Of a DNA stretch of 58,117 nucleotides, positions 44,134 through 53,448 are shown in pieces. Source of the DNA: an uncultured Eubacteriales bacterium (GTDB taxonomy: Bacteria > Bacillota > Clostridia > Oscillospirales > CAG-272). The stretch lies in assembly GCA_934432725.1 (NCBI GenBank), contig CAKRZE010000017.1:1-58117 (forward strand), read 5' to 3'. The translations under genes and the position numbers were made by a program. The first letter of the stretch is position 1. Every line of letters starts with the position of its first letter. The notes beneath the pieces are model-generated. The model saw only the letters and a program-made list of their open reading frames with translations. It did not search any database and was not told the DNA's origin.

Positions 44134-47100
44134 TCACTTCAGTTTCACGCCGATCTTCTGCTCCACCTCATTGACATTCAGCGCCAGAACTCTGGAAATC
44201 CCACGTTCCGGCATGGACACACCGTAAATCATGTCCGCCGCCTCCATAGTACCGCGGCGGTGCGTGATAACGATAAACTGCGTTTTGCCGCAATACCGTT
44301 TCATGTACTCGGCAAAATGTGCGACATTTACCTCATCCAGAGCCGCTTCGATCTCATCGAAAATGCAGAACGGCGTCGGGTTGACATTCAGGATCGCAAA
44401 GATCAGCGCAATCGCCGTAAAGGACTGTTCTCCGCCCGACATAAGCGACATACTCTTGATGATCTTCCCGGGCGGCGCCGCGTTGATCTCAATGCCGCAT
44501 TCCAGCGGGCTGTCCGGATCGGACAGTGCGATTTCCGCATTCCCCCCGCCGAACAGCTCACGGAAAATCACCTGAAAATTCCGGTTGATCTCCGTGACCG
44601 CATCGGCGAACCGCACCCGCATCTCCTTTTCAAGCCGCTCCACCACGCGGGAAAGCTCCTCCCGCGCCGCGCTCAGATCACGGAACTGCTGCTCCGTGAA
44701 GTCCAGCCGCTCCTTTTCCGTGCGGTATTCTTCGATCGCGGAGGCATTGACCGAGCCGAGCTGCTTCAGCTTCAGTCTCAGCTCCTCCCGCTCGGCAGTC
44801 ACCGAGACGCGGTTTTCGGCAGTCACCGGAGGATACCCCAAAGCCTGCGCGGTTCCGTAGGTCAATTCATAATCGTCCCACAGCCTTGCCGTCAGGCGGT
44901 CCGTCTCGGATCTGAGCTGCTCCGTGTCCGACTCCAGTCTGGTGTATTCCCGGAACAGAAGCTCTCTTTTCCGCTCCTTCTCCTTCATATCCTCACGCAG
45001 AAGATTCTGTCTGCGCTCCAGCTCCGCATTGCCGGCAAGGACCTCCGCAAGCTCATGCTCCAAGCCGTCCACGTCCGTACCGATCGCCGATGCGGCGCTG
45101 CGGTTTTCCGCGATCCTTTTCCCGGCATCCGCACGCCGTGCCGCAAGCGTTTCACGGAAGGCTTTCCCGGCGGCAAGCTGCTCCGCAAGCGAGCCTTTGG
45201 CAGAAGCGTTTACCGCAACGGCATTTTCCGCCGCCTCAATGTCCTTCTCCAGCGCAGCCTCCGACACAAGCAGCTCGTTTATCTGCTTGCTCCAGGCGGC
45301 AAGCAGATCGTCCGCTTCTCCGAACGCGCGGCTCAGCTCCTCGCCCTTCTGCTCTGCGCGGCTGAGGTCCGCCTCCGCCTTTTGCAGCGCGTCGTTCAGG
45401 CGCGCAAGCTCTGCGCCGTACTGCTCCCTCTGACTTCCGGCGGCTTCCTCATCCCTGCGCAGTGCGGCAAGACGTCTTTCATCCGCTTCGCTCTGCGCAC
45501 GCAAAACCTCAAGCTGCGTCGCCTCCGCCTGCCGCAGAGACAGCAGAAGATTCTGTTGTGCGGACCCGGATGCAGCTTCCTCCCGGATTTTCCGGATTTC
45601 TTCCTGAAGCCCGGCAATCAGGTCGTTTTCCCGCTTCAGACGCACGCTCTGGCGTTCGGTTTCGGCATTCAGCTTTTCAATGTCTGCCCCGCGCGTCAGC
45701 ATGCCGCTGTCCCGGCGCACCGAGCCGCCCGTAAAGGAGCCGCCGGCATTGATCAGCTGTCCGTCCAGCGTCACGATCCGCACCCGGTAGCCGAGCGCCT
45801 TTGCCGTTTCCGCAGCGTGATCAAGCCCGTCAAACACCGCTGTGCGTCCCAGCATATAGCTGATCACATTCCGGTATTTCTCCTCGCACCGGCAGAGCTC
45901 CGATGCAATCCCGACGTATCCCGCTCTGCAGGAAAGCTCGGAAACCGGAACGTTCATCGGCTGCGGGCGAATTGCCGTGATCGGGTAAAACGTGGACCTT
46001 CCCGCATTGTTCTGCTTCAGATAAGCAATGGCAGCCTTTGCCGCGTTCTCGTCCTCCACAACAATATTCTGAATATTGGCGCCGAGCGCGGTTTCTATCG
46101 CAACACTGACCTCCGGCTCCACGGAGATCAGCCTGGACACCGGTCCGCAGATGCCGCGCAGGCGATGCTCTCCCGCCGCCTTCATGACGGCGCGCACACT
46201 CTGACCGTAGCCCTCCAGAAGCTCATCCATGCGGCGAAGTGCATCTGCACGCTGCTTTTTCCCGGAGATATCCAGCTGCAATTTTGCCGCGCGCTCCCGT
46301 GCGGCTTCCGCCTCCTTCTGCTTTTCCTCAGCCGATGCCGTCAGCTTTTCGGAGGTCTCCTTTCCCTCGCGGATCCGTTCATCATAGGAGGCAATGATCC
46401 GCGCAGCCTTTTCCATGCGCCCGGCAAGCATCTCCGCTTCGGCACTGAGTCGGTCAAGCTCTTCGCGGAGCTGCTCCGCACGCTCCGTATCCGTCTCATG
46501 GGAGCCTTGCAGAGCGCCGATCCGCACGCGCAGCTCCGTGATTCCGGCGCTGCAGCTTTGCACCAAGCGCTCGTTTTCCTCCATCTCGCGCGTCAGTCTG
46601 TCGCATACCGCCTGCTTCTCCCCGGCATCCGACCGGAGTGCTGCCAGACGGTCCTCAAGCGCCGTCTTCTGCGCTTTCCGCTCCTCTTTTTCGGAAGCAA
46701 GCCGCAAAGCATCCTCTTCCGCCTTTGCAAGAGCAGCCTCTCTCAGCTTCTGCTCCTCCTCCGTGCGGGACAGCTGCTCGTCAATGTGCCGGATATCGTT
46801 CTCAAGCACCATATTAGCGCTTTGCAGGTCGCGCCCCGCGTTCTTCTGCGCAGCAATTCTGGAGGAAATATCATCCTCCCGCAGCTTTCCCTCCTGCGCT
46901 CTGCCATACAGAGCCTGACTGCGCGCCTCCAGCTCCTCGCGCTCGGAATCCGCGCTCTCCAATTCCAGCTTGACTGCGGAAAACCGCAGCTCAGCCTCCG
47001 ACGATTTTGCCTTCAGTCCGTCAATTTCAAAAAGTCCCAGCGAAACATCGGCTGCCTTTTTCCGGTCATAAAGCTCCAGATAAATCTTCGCCTTTGCCGC

Positions 47101-47733
47101 ATCCTTTTCAAGCCGTCCGACGCGCCCGCTCAATTCATGCAGAATATCCTGCACCCGTGCGGAGTTTTCGTCCACCTGCGCCAGCTTTTTCTCGGCATCC
47201 TGCTTCTGATAGCGGTATTTTGCAATCCCAGCCGCCTCTTCGAAAATATGCCTGCGGTCCTCGCTGCGCTGCGAGATGATTTCCGCGATCTTCCCCTGTC
47301 CGATGATGGAATAGCCGGATCTGCCGATACCGGTGTTCATAAAAAGCTCGTTGATATCGCGCAGCCGCACGGGGGCTCGGTTAATCAGATACTCCGAGCT
47401 GCCGGAGCGGTAATACCGGCGCGTCACCGTGACCTCATCGTAATCCGATGCCAGACGGTCCGAATCGCCGGTATTGTCCATGACGAGCGTCACCTCGGCA
47501 AAGCTCATCGGTCTGCGCGTATCCGAGCCGCCGAAGATCACATCTTCCATTTTCGTTCCGCGAATGTTCTTGGAGGAAAGCTCGCCGAGCACCCACCGCA
47601 CGGCATCGGAAACGTTTGATTTTCCGCTTCCGTTCGGTCCGAGAATCGCCGTCACGCCGCTTCCGTTAAAGGTCAGAACGGTCTTGTCCGGAAACGATTT
47701 AAAGCCCTGAAGCTCAAGTGACTTTAATTTCAT
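44134..47733 (-). CDS. smc: chromosome segregation ATPase SMC
   Basis: A 1199-residue SMC that organises and segregates the chromosome with ScpA and ScpB. The N-terminal Walker A is GPNGSGKS (32-39). Two long coiled coils flank a hinge at about 510-640 (GICGPVSRLISVEPEVSVAI). The C-terminal signature LMSGGEQSFTAIAL and Walker B CIFDEIEAALDE complete the head. ATG 47733 follows AGGGAGG by about 8 bases. It leads the minus-strand housekeeping run and has its own promoter. The opposite strand has an open frame of 1306 codons that I reject as mirror bias. Confidence 0.97.
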   Translation of the reverse strand: MKLKSLELQGFKSFPDKTVLTFNGSGVTAILGPNGSGKSNVSDAVRWVLGELSSKNIRGTKMEDVIFGGSDTRRPMSFAEVTLVMDNTGDSDRLASDYDEVTVTRRYYRSGSSEYLINRAPVRLRDINELFMNTGIGRSGYSIIGQGKIAEIISQRSEDRRHIFEEAAGIAKYRYQKQDAEKKLAQVDENSARVQDILHELSGRVGRLEKDAAKAKIYLELYDRKKAADVSLGLFEIDGLKAKSSEAELRFSAVKLELESADSEREELEARSQALYGRAQEGKLREDDISSRIAAQKNAGRDLQSANMVLENDIRHIDEQLSRTEEEQKLREAALAKAEEDALRLASEKEERKAQKTALEDRLAALRSDAGEKQAVCDRLTREMEENERLVQSCSAGITELRVRIGALQGSHETDTERAEQLREELDRLSAEAEMLAGRMEKAARIIASYDERIREGKETSEKLTASAEEKQKEAEAARERAAKLQLDISGKKQRADALRRMDELLEGYGQSVRAVMKAAGEHRLRGICGPVSRLISVEPEVSVAIETALGANIQNIVVEDENAAKAAIAYLKQNNAGRSTFYPITAIRPQPMNVPVSELSCRAGYVGIASELCRCEEKYRNVISYMLGRTAVFDGLDHAAETAKALGYRVRIVTLDGQLINAGGSFTGGSVRRDSGMLTRGADIEKLNAETERQSVRLKRENDLIAGLQEEIRKIREEAASGSAQQNLLLSLRQAEATQLEVLRAQSEADERRLAALRRDEEAAGSQREQYGAELARLNDALQKAEADLSRAEQKGEELSRAFGEADDLLAAWSKQINELLVSEAALEKDIEAAENAVAVNASAKGSLAEQLAAGKAFRETLAARRADAGKRIAENRSAASAIGTDVDGLEHELAEVLAGNAELERRQNLLREDMKEKERKRELLFREYTRLESDTEQLRSETDRLTARLWDDYELTYGTAQALGYPPVTAENRVSVTAEREELRLKLKQLGSVNASAIEEYRTEKERLDFTEQQFRDLSAAREELSRVVERLEKEMRVRFADAVTEINRNFQVIFRELFGGGNAEIALSDPDSPLECGIEINAAPPGKIIKSMSLMSGGEQSFTAIALIFAILNVNPTPFCIFDEIEAALDEVNVAHFAEYMKRYCGKTQFIVITHRRGTMEAADMIYGVSMPERGISRVLALNVNEVEQKIGVKLK

Positions 47734-47774
47734 GCATTTTTCCTCCCTTCATTCATTTTGGCTGTTAATATTTA

Positions 47775-47803
47775 ATTATATCACACCCCTGCATTCTTGT
47801 CAC
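47775..47803 (-). promoter_or_regulatory. extended -10 promoter for smc
   Basis: On the minus strand GTGACA (47803-47798), a 17-base spacer and TATAAT (47780-47775) preceded by TGA. The leader is about 35 bases. Confidence 0.8.
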
Positions 47804-48356
47804 CATCTTTTTTATGTTTTTTCTGAAAAAGATTTGTAACAAAGCAAGCGGGTATGCACTGCGGAAAAGGTGGACAAAGCCACAGGCGAGTCCTCTCCGC
47901 GTCCCCGGGGCTCCCGGCAACGGAAACCGCTTACCGGCACGCCGTCCGGCGGCTCCTTCCCTTGATTCCGGCATCGGAAAAGCCCCCCGTCTTCTGCCAA
48001 CGGCTCCCTGTCCGGTATCCGGCAGAAGAAAAGCAGAGGGACAAACAGGGATCGCAGGCGGCTCCCTTGCATGACGGCGCTTCCGCACCGGCATGCTCTT
48101 CCGTCCATGCTGGTCCCGCCGCACGGCTGTCCCGTATGTGCTTTTCCCGGTGTGAAGCAAGTCTTCCTCCGGCTGCTCCGCCCGAAAAGCCTGCCGCCTA
48201 ACGGTCCATGCCCGATCCGGCGGCATACGGGAGCTGCCCGGCACGCCGCGCGCAGAGAGAAGCCCCTGCGGAAGAGGTCCCGGACCCTGAGCCTCTCACG
48301 GTCCCCGTGCACCCTTCCCTTTGTGCATCGCGTCCGGAAACCCGTCAAAACCTGCC
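47804..48356. other. gene-free divergent intergenic stretch
   Basis: About 550 bases between the divergent smc and 48357 promoters. I see no supported gene or regulatory motif; open frames on both strands lack ribosome sites and overlap one another. Confidence 0.5.
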
Positions 48357-48385
48357 TTGACTTTGTTCCGTGCATATGATAGAAT
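48357..48385 (+). promoter_or_regulatory. extended -10 promoter for the 48570 gene
   Basis: TTGACT (48357-48362), a 17-base spacer and TAGAAT (48380-48385) preceded by TGA. It implies a leader of about 180 bases. Confidence 0.75.
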
Positions 48386-48569
48386 GAAGAAAAAGCCCCC
48401 CGGCTGCAATATCCCGCATACCCGGGCAGCCGCCGGAATACCTTACAGAGGGCGTCAAAATCCAGCCGTACGAAGTGTGAACCGCTTCCGCGCATCGGTA
48501 GCCGCGCTGCGGCATCCACCGTTCTTCCGGTCCGTGAATGCTTTTCCGTTCAGAAAGGAACCTATATCC

Positions 48570-50669
48570 ATGAAAAAGAAACTATCGGCGTCCCTGTCCC
48601 TCCTGCTGTCCGCCGTCCTTCTCTTTGCGGGCTGCGCTGCAGGACGGCACGATCCCATCGATTCCGGGACAAAAGCCCCCGCGCTCTCCGACACGCTCCC
48701 TGACAGCGCACAGGAGACGCTTCCCCCCGACACCTCCGGTCCGGAGCAGCCTTCCCTGCCGTTTCCGACAGAGGGTGCGCCGCAGCGGTGCCTGACAGAC
48801 CTGACCGGGCTTACGGCAGGCAAGGTGAAAAATACCTACCTTCTGGATTTCATCCGACCGGATATCTGCGGAGCTGCTCCGGAGCTGTACGGAAATCTTC
48901 TGCTCTGTGCGAATCAGATCGACTTCTCAAGCGGGGAAATGCCGAGCGAGGAGGATGACTCCTATACGATTCTGACAATCATTGACCTCTCCGAGCGCCG
49001 CATGACCGCAGAGCTTCAGCTCCGGGGACTGTATTCCTGCGGCTTTCTGGAAAACGGCAATGTCTACTGCATCGGCAATATCTATTCCGACCATTTTTCC
49101 GCCCTCATCCTTGACCAGGGTCTGCACCAGCTGTACTCCTTCCGGGCGGAGGATGAGACCTCCGTCTCACTGGCACAGTTCTCTTCGGACGGAGCATATC
49201 TGGCATATTCGGCAGGCGATGCATCGTCCCTGACCCTTCTGAATACCGATACAGGCGTCAGCCGGCAGCTTGATCTGGACTGCAACTACCTGTTTGCCGG
49301 AGGCTTCGGCGGAGACTATCTGTATCTGAACCAATACGCCTCCGACACGCAGTACATCCTCCGCATTGATCCCAAAACCGGAGAAATCTCAAAAACAGAG
49401 CTGCCCGCAAGCTCCTATGCCAAGATCAAAGGCGGCGCCGTCCTGCGGATCTGCTCCGACCTTTTAGTTGCCTCCGGCGCGGAGAATCCCGGTCTGAACG
49501 TCATAACCGGGGCGGGCGAGGACGCCTATGCCTTTGACTGCCGCTCCGGGCGGATTGCCGTTGCAAACCACACCTTTGACGGAGAGCAGCCGGAATGCCG
49601 CATCTACGACATGGCAAAAAAATGCGTCTGGCGGACATATCCGGAAAATTCCGGAGGCATCGGCTCTTTCGTTCTGTCCGATCAGGGCTTTGTGATCCTC
49701 CAGTATTGCAACTGGGAAGAGGACAGCTTTTCCTACCTGCTCTGGGACTATCTTGCCGAGGAGCCGGAACCCATTGAGGTCAATATCCTTCCGGAGGACG
49801 GCATCGGTCAGCTGACCGCCGACATTGCCGCCAAAATCCTTGCAAAAACCGGGATTCCGGTCTTTTACGGAGGCGCCGGAAACGACTTTGACGCGCCGGA
49901 TTACGTCTCCAAAACCGTCACGGATCCTTTTGTCATCTACAGCAGCATACGGGAAGCCGAGGCATTTTTCGATGCGCTTCCGGACGGCATGGCGCAGGAG
50001 CTGTGCGCCGGCGGTCACAAGGGCATACGGCTGTACCTGTGCGGCAAGCTGTACCGCACAACAAGCTCCGGCATTACCACGGCGGCGGCGCTCACCTTTT
50101 CGGAGGGGGCATACCGCGCCATTGCCATTGACATCTCACTCGCAGGCATCCGGCAGAATCTTGCACACGAAATATCTCATATCATCGATGACCGCCTGAA
50201 TGATATGCTCCTTCAGACCGGAGCAGACCTCCTCGGTGCATGGGAGAAAATGTGCCCTCCCGGCTTCGTCTATTCCTACTCCTACAATGACGCAGACGGA
50301 AACCTGATCAGCAACCCGCAGTATACTGCGCAGAGCGATGAACCGAACGAAAACGTCTGGTTTGTCGATGCCTATGCCAAATCCTTCCCCACAGAGGACC
50401 GGGCAAGAGTGTTTGAAAATCTCTTTTCCGGAAACGATTACTCCCTGCGCGGCGAACACCTGATGCAAAAGGCGAGATATTACTGCGCAATGCTGCGGTA
50501 TGCCTTCCCCTCGGTGAAAAATGCGGAAAATCCGGTGTGGGAAAAGCTCACGGGAAGGGTTGATCCGAGTGAATTTTCAGACATTTTCACATCCTCGGAT
50601 TCCTCCCGCACCGAAGCGCCGAATCAAAGCGCGGCAAACGCCTTTGATTTGATGACGGAGCGCCGATAA
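48570..50669 (+). CDS. lipoprotein with propeller-like region and zincin domain
   Basis: A 699-residue predicted lipoprotein (lipobox LLFAGC, acylated C22). After a proline/threonine-rich linker, residues 80-430 contain repeated beta-strand units with short aspartate-rich turns (SSDGAYLAYSAGDASSL, YLYLNQYASDTQYILRID) resembling a beta-propeller. The C-terminal 230 residues hold the zinc-peptidase motif HEISH at about 532-536 in NLAHEISHIIDDRL, and a downstream EDRARVFENLF (about 608) where gluzincins place the third ligand glutamate. It should act on a protein outside the membrane; its target is unknown. ATG 48570 follows AGAAAGGAA by 10 bases. Confidence 0.8.
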   Translation: MKKKLSASLSLLLSAVLLFAGCAAGRHDPIDSGTKAPALSDTLPDSAQETLPPDTSGPEQPSLPFPTEGAPQRCLTDLTGLTAGKVKNTYLLDFIRPDICGAAPELYGNLLLCANQIDFSSGEMPSEEDDSYTILTIIDLSERRMTAELQLRGLYSCGFLENGNVYCIGNIYSDHFSALILDQGLHQLYSFRAEDETSVSLAQFSSDGAYLAYSAGDASSLTLLNTDTGVSRQLDLDCNYLFAGGFGGDYLYLNQYASDTQYILRIDPKTGEISKTELPASSYAKIKGGAVLRICSDLLVASGAENPGLNVITGAGEDAYAFDCRSGRIAVANHTFDGEQPECRIYDMAKKCVWRTYPENSGGIGSFVLSDQGFVILQYCNWEEDSFSYLLWDYLAEEPEPIEVNILPEDGIGQLTADIAAKILAKTGIPVFYGGAGNDFDAPDYVSKTVTDPFVIYSSIREAEAFFDALPDGMAQELCAGGHKGIRLYLCGKLYRTTSSGITTAAALTFSEGAYRAIAIDISLAGIRQNLAHEISHIIDDRLNDMLLQTGADLLGAWEKMCPPGFVYSYSYNDADGNLISNPQYTAQSDEPNENVWFVDAYAKSFPTEDRARVFENLFSGNDYSLRGEHLMQKARYYCAMLRYAFPSVKNAENPVWEKLTGRVDPSEFSDIFTSSDSSRTEAPNQSAANAFDLMTERR

Positions 50670-50963
50670 GCCGGTTTCTTTCGAAAAGCAGAAGCTTCCG
50701 CTGCCGGAACTGCTCCGGCAAAGGGAACGGATGCGGCTTCCTCCCGTGCGGAAATTTATGCCGAATACCGGGCAGCGCCGCTTACCCGGTGCGAATATGC
50801 TTTCGCCGATCCGCATCAGCCGTGCGGATGTCCCGCAAAAACCTCCGTGCTGAGCCGGCAAAGCCGGAAAACAGGCAAAATCCTGCTGATACAGGTGCGC
50901 TGTCCCGGATTGCACGGACAGCGCAAAAAAACTGCGAGCAGTATATTTCAAAATCAGACAGCG

Positions 50964-51001
50964 AACCGACATCGCATTGCAGGCGGTGTCGGTTTTGTTT
51001 T
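50964..51001 (+). terminator. terminator after the zincin lipoprotein gene
   Basis: AACCGACATCG (50964-50974) pairs with CGGTGTCGGTT (50984-50994) with one wobble, followed by TTGTTTTG. It lies 295 bases after the stop; 50670-50963 shows nothing else. Confidence 0.75.
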
Positions 51002-51119
51002 GAATCGGAAGCCTTCGTCATTGCAGAAATGCATGCTTCCGCCATGTGAGAGGACACCTCCGCGCACCCAAAAACGGACATCACCGTCTCATCGTTCGGT
51101 CCGAAAGCTGTCAGACAGC

Positions 51120-51153
51120 AAAAAAGCGCCCGTGGCGGCGTACCGCCGCGGGC
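51120..51153 (-). terminator. second terminator-like hairpin after the lipid kinase gene
   Basis: On the minus strand GCCCGCGGCGG...GCCACGGGC (51153-51127) is followed by TTTTTT. It is nearly the same sequence as 51244-51277. Confidence 0.65.
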
Positions 51154-51243
51154 AGCTTCCTGCATATCGGGCACACAGTGCCGCAAAGGAGCCGCGTGCC
51201 CTGCCGCCGACCCGCAGCGGCTTTGATCCTCCCCCTGCGGCAG

Positions 51244-51277
51244 AAAAAATCGCCCGTGACGGCGTACCGCCGCGGGC
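51244..51277 (-). terminator. terminator for the lipid kinase gene
   Basis: On the minus strand GCCCGCGGCGG (51277-51267) pairs with CCGTCACGGGC (51261-51251), followed by TTTTTT. It lies 58 bases after the stop. Confidence 0.75.
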
Positions 51278-51334
51278 GTCCCAAGCTGCTGCCTTCGGTT
51301 CCGAAACCGGAAAACCGCAGAGCGTTCTCCTTCC

Positions 51335-52246
51335 TTATACCGATGCGGCAAGTGCCTCTTCCGCATTGCCGTCCCCGCAGAGAGCGCTGCGGTCGGTAGC
51401 ACAGACCCGGCATGTCCTCACGGCGGGAACCGTCTCTCCGTCAACCTGAAGCGCAGTAGGGCGGTCAAAGGATACCGTAATGTCCCTGCCGGTCAAAACC
51501 TCCACAGTGTCTTTGTGAGAGATATGCTTTCCGGAAAAAATGGAGGGAAAGATCGCCAGTGTTTTCAGCTTTCCCGAGCCGTGCATCACCATAACGGACA
51601 CCGTCCCTCTGTCCGCCAGCCGGTTCTGCTCCGGCGTGGGCATCATACCTCCGCCGTAATACCGCCCGTTCATGACAGGCGCAAGCCAGACCTTTTGATA
51701 CATGTGCGTCACCCCGTCCACCGTGATGACCGCATTGCAGGGCCGATAATGAAACAAAAGTCCCTTAATTGCGATGCTGCTGTACTGAATCGGCTTGTCC
51801 GAGGTTTCGCGCAGCCTGTCCCCGACCTCACAGCAGTAGCCGTCAATTCCGTATCCGATTCCGTTGAGCACACGATAGGTTCTTCCCTTTATCTCGGCGA
51901 CCGGAAGATCCCTGATATACGCATCGATGCACACCGGCGCATCGCCCTTCTCTCTGCCGAGGTCGTGCCAGAAATCATTGCCGCTGCCCGAGGCATAATA
52001 GTACACGGGATTCTCAAAGTGCAGCCCATCGGTATCGTTGATAAACCGATTCAGCGTACCGTCTCCTCCGCAGATTACAACGGCATCCTCACGTCCGATC
52101 CCGTCAAAGAATGCCGCGTACCCGTCAAGCTCCGTCATGTTGCGGAAAATAAGCTCCCCGTCCTTCAGAATATCGGAAAGCTTGCGCGCCTCCGCTTCTC
52201 CCTTGCCGTTCCCGGCATACGGATTGTACAGAATCTGATATTTCAT
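51335..52246 (-). CDS. YegS/BmrU-type diacylglycerol/lipid kinase
   Basis: A 303-residue soluble lipid kinase. The DAGK catalytic motif GGDGTLNRFIND is at about residues 60-71, with N-terminal ILYNPYAGNGKG and ASGSGNDFWHDLG. The C-terminal sandwich domain ends in a cysteine-containing tail. Family members phosphorylate diacylglycerol or sphingoid lipids at the inner membrane face. ATG 52246 has an imperfect AAGG about 13 bases upstream. It is separated from the PII-like gene by 393 bases. Confidence 0.9.
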   Translation of the reverse strand: MKYQILYNPYAGNGKGEAEARKLSDILKDGELIFRNMTELDGYAAFFDGIGREDAVVICGGDGTLNRFINDTDGLHFENPVYYYASGSGNDFWHDLGREKGDAPVCIDAYIRDLPVAEIKGRTYRVLNGIGYGIDGYCCEVGDRLRETSDKPIQYSSIAIKGLLFHYRPCNAVITVDGVTHMYQKVWLAPVMNGRYYGGGMMPTPEQNRLADRGTVSVMVMHGSGKLKTLAIFPSIFSGKHISHKDTVEVLTGRDITVSFDRPTALQVDGETVPAVRTCRVCATDRSALCGDGNAEEALAASV

Positions 52247-52639
52247 ATGTAATCATGAGCCTTCCCCTTACCGAAGACCCTTTCCCCCTTTAAAGCAATG
52301 CACGGACTCCGTGCCATTTCCAAACCATACTCTTTTCAGACCGCACTCTGCTCTTTTCAGACTTCCGTTTTCTTCCTGTACCGATCCTTCCGTGCATCCC
52401 GGTCGGAAGGCGCAGAAGCGGCTCCCGTTTTCCGGACGGAAGCAGCGCTCCGCTGCCCACACGCAGGGTCCGGCAGCGGTCATACTGCGGCATCGCAAAA
52501 AGAAGCCCCGCTTTTTTCATCCGCAAGCCGTCAGCGCCGCCCGCTGCCGCAGGCAGCATTCATGCCGCGCCGCATTCCCGCCACGTTCCGAAGTCCAATC
52601 CCCCAAAGACGCAGGAAGCCGTCCGTTTCGCGCCTCAGC
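52247..52639 (-). other. gene-free spacer downstream of the PII-like gene
   Basis: 393 bases with no supported gene and no clear hairpin terminator or promoter. One possible explanation is transcription reading through from the PII-like gene into the lipid kinase gene. Confidence 0.45.
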
Positions 52640-53356
52640 TTACAGTCCGCAAACCTCGTCAACCGGCAGAGACAGCACCATTCCGTGCGCCTCGGACGTC
52701 AGTCCGCATGCCTGCGAAATAGCAGCCATAATGTCAGCCTTCTTTTCCTTCGGCGTCAGAATCACCACAAAATCCTGCTCATCCTTCAGAGAGCTTCCGA
52801 GGAAATCCGCCGACTCCGCATCGCAGGTCCGGCTGCCCTTTATGACGGTTCCTCCGGTTGCCCCTGCCGCACGCGCGGCGCGCACAACGTCCTCCGAAAA
52901 GCCGCGCTTCACCGATACCGCCACCACTGCATACGCCGTATTTTCCTTCATGTTCGCTTCATCTCCTTCTGTCTGAGTCTGACCGGAAACAGTCTTTTCC
53001 GCATTTTTACGCAGCATACTGAGAATATGTTCCTGTGCGCTTGTGATCGGAACGGAGAAGCCGACGCCGCCGCCCCTTTCATGAAAGCGCATCACACGCT
53101 CCGCCTCTCCAAACAGCTCCCGCACTCTTGCCTTCGGCAAAAGCGTCAGGATCACCGTCCGGGCAGTCCCTCCGAGCCCGAACACCTCCAGTATTTCGGA
53201 CGGAGCGGTTCCGGTTCCCTTGCACTGCTGATACACCGGCACATGCAGCCCGCGAAGCACCCCTTTCAGCTTCTGCTCCCGGTCGAAGGGCACGATCAGC
53301 ACCGCCATGCGGGGATGGAGCTTTGCACTTGTCTGATCATTCATACGCATAACCAT
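52640..53356 (-). CDS. tandem PII-like regulatory protein
   Basis: A 238-residue protein made of two PII-like (GlnB superfamily) modules: residues about 12-110 (RMAVLIVPFDREQ, then GGTARTVILTLLPKARV) and about 140-238 (YAVVAVSVKRGF, GATGGTVIKGSRT, FVVILTPKEKKADI). PII proteins sense small molecules such as ATP, ADP and 2-oxoglutarate and bind targets through a loop. It lies 92 bases after the DUF1538 gene on the same strand, so regulation of that membrane protein is a reasonable inference. Starts at 53356, 53350 and 53344 are possible; 53356 follows a ribosome-site/hairpin element. Confidence 0.8.
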   Translation of the reverse strand: MVMRMNDQTSAKLHPRMAVLIVPFDREQKLKGVLRGLHVPVYQQCKGTGTAPSEILEVFGLGGTARTVILTLLPKARVRELFGEAERVMRFHERGGGVGFSVPITSAQEHILSMLRKNAEKTVSGQTQTEGDEANMKENTAYAVVAVSVKRGFSEDVVRAARAAGATGGTVIKGSRTCDAESADFLGSSLKDEQDFVVILTPKEKKADIMAAISQACGLTSEAHGMVLSLPVDEVCGL

Positions 53357-53384
53357 AGCTTCTGCACCGCAAAAGCTTCCTTTC
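53357..53384 (-). promoter_or_regulatory. Shine-Dalgarno plus hairpin element before the PII-like gene
   Basis: On the minus strand GAAAGGAAG (53384-53376) abuts the hairpin CTTTTGCGGTGCAGAAG (53375-53359, 7-bp stem, 3-base loop), then CT, then ATG 53356. Sequence and layout match 20636-20663. Confidence 0.55.
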
Positions 53385-53448
53385 TAATCGGATCGAATCG
53401 GGCAGGATCGGACGTCCGGCAGACCGGAGTCCGGCATCCTCCCGGGCA

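Noticed and set aside
43699..47619. Plus-strand 1306-codon open frame
   Set aside because: Exactly mirrors smc, has no ribosome site or recognisable domain, and its arginine/leucine/histidine-rich product is typical of an antisense shadow.
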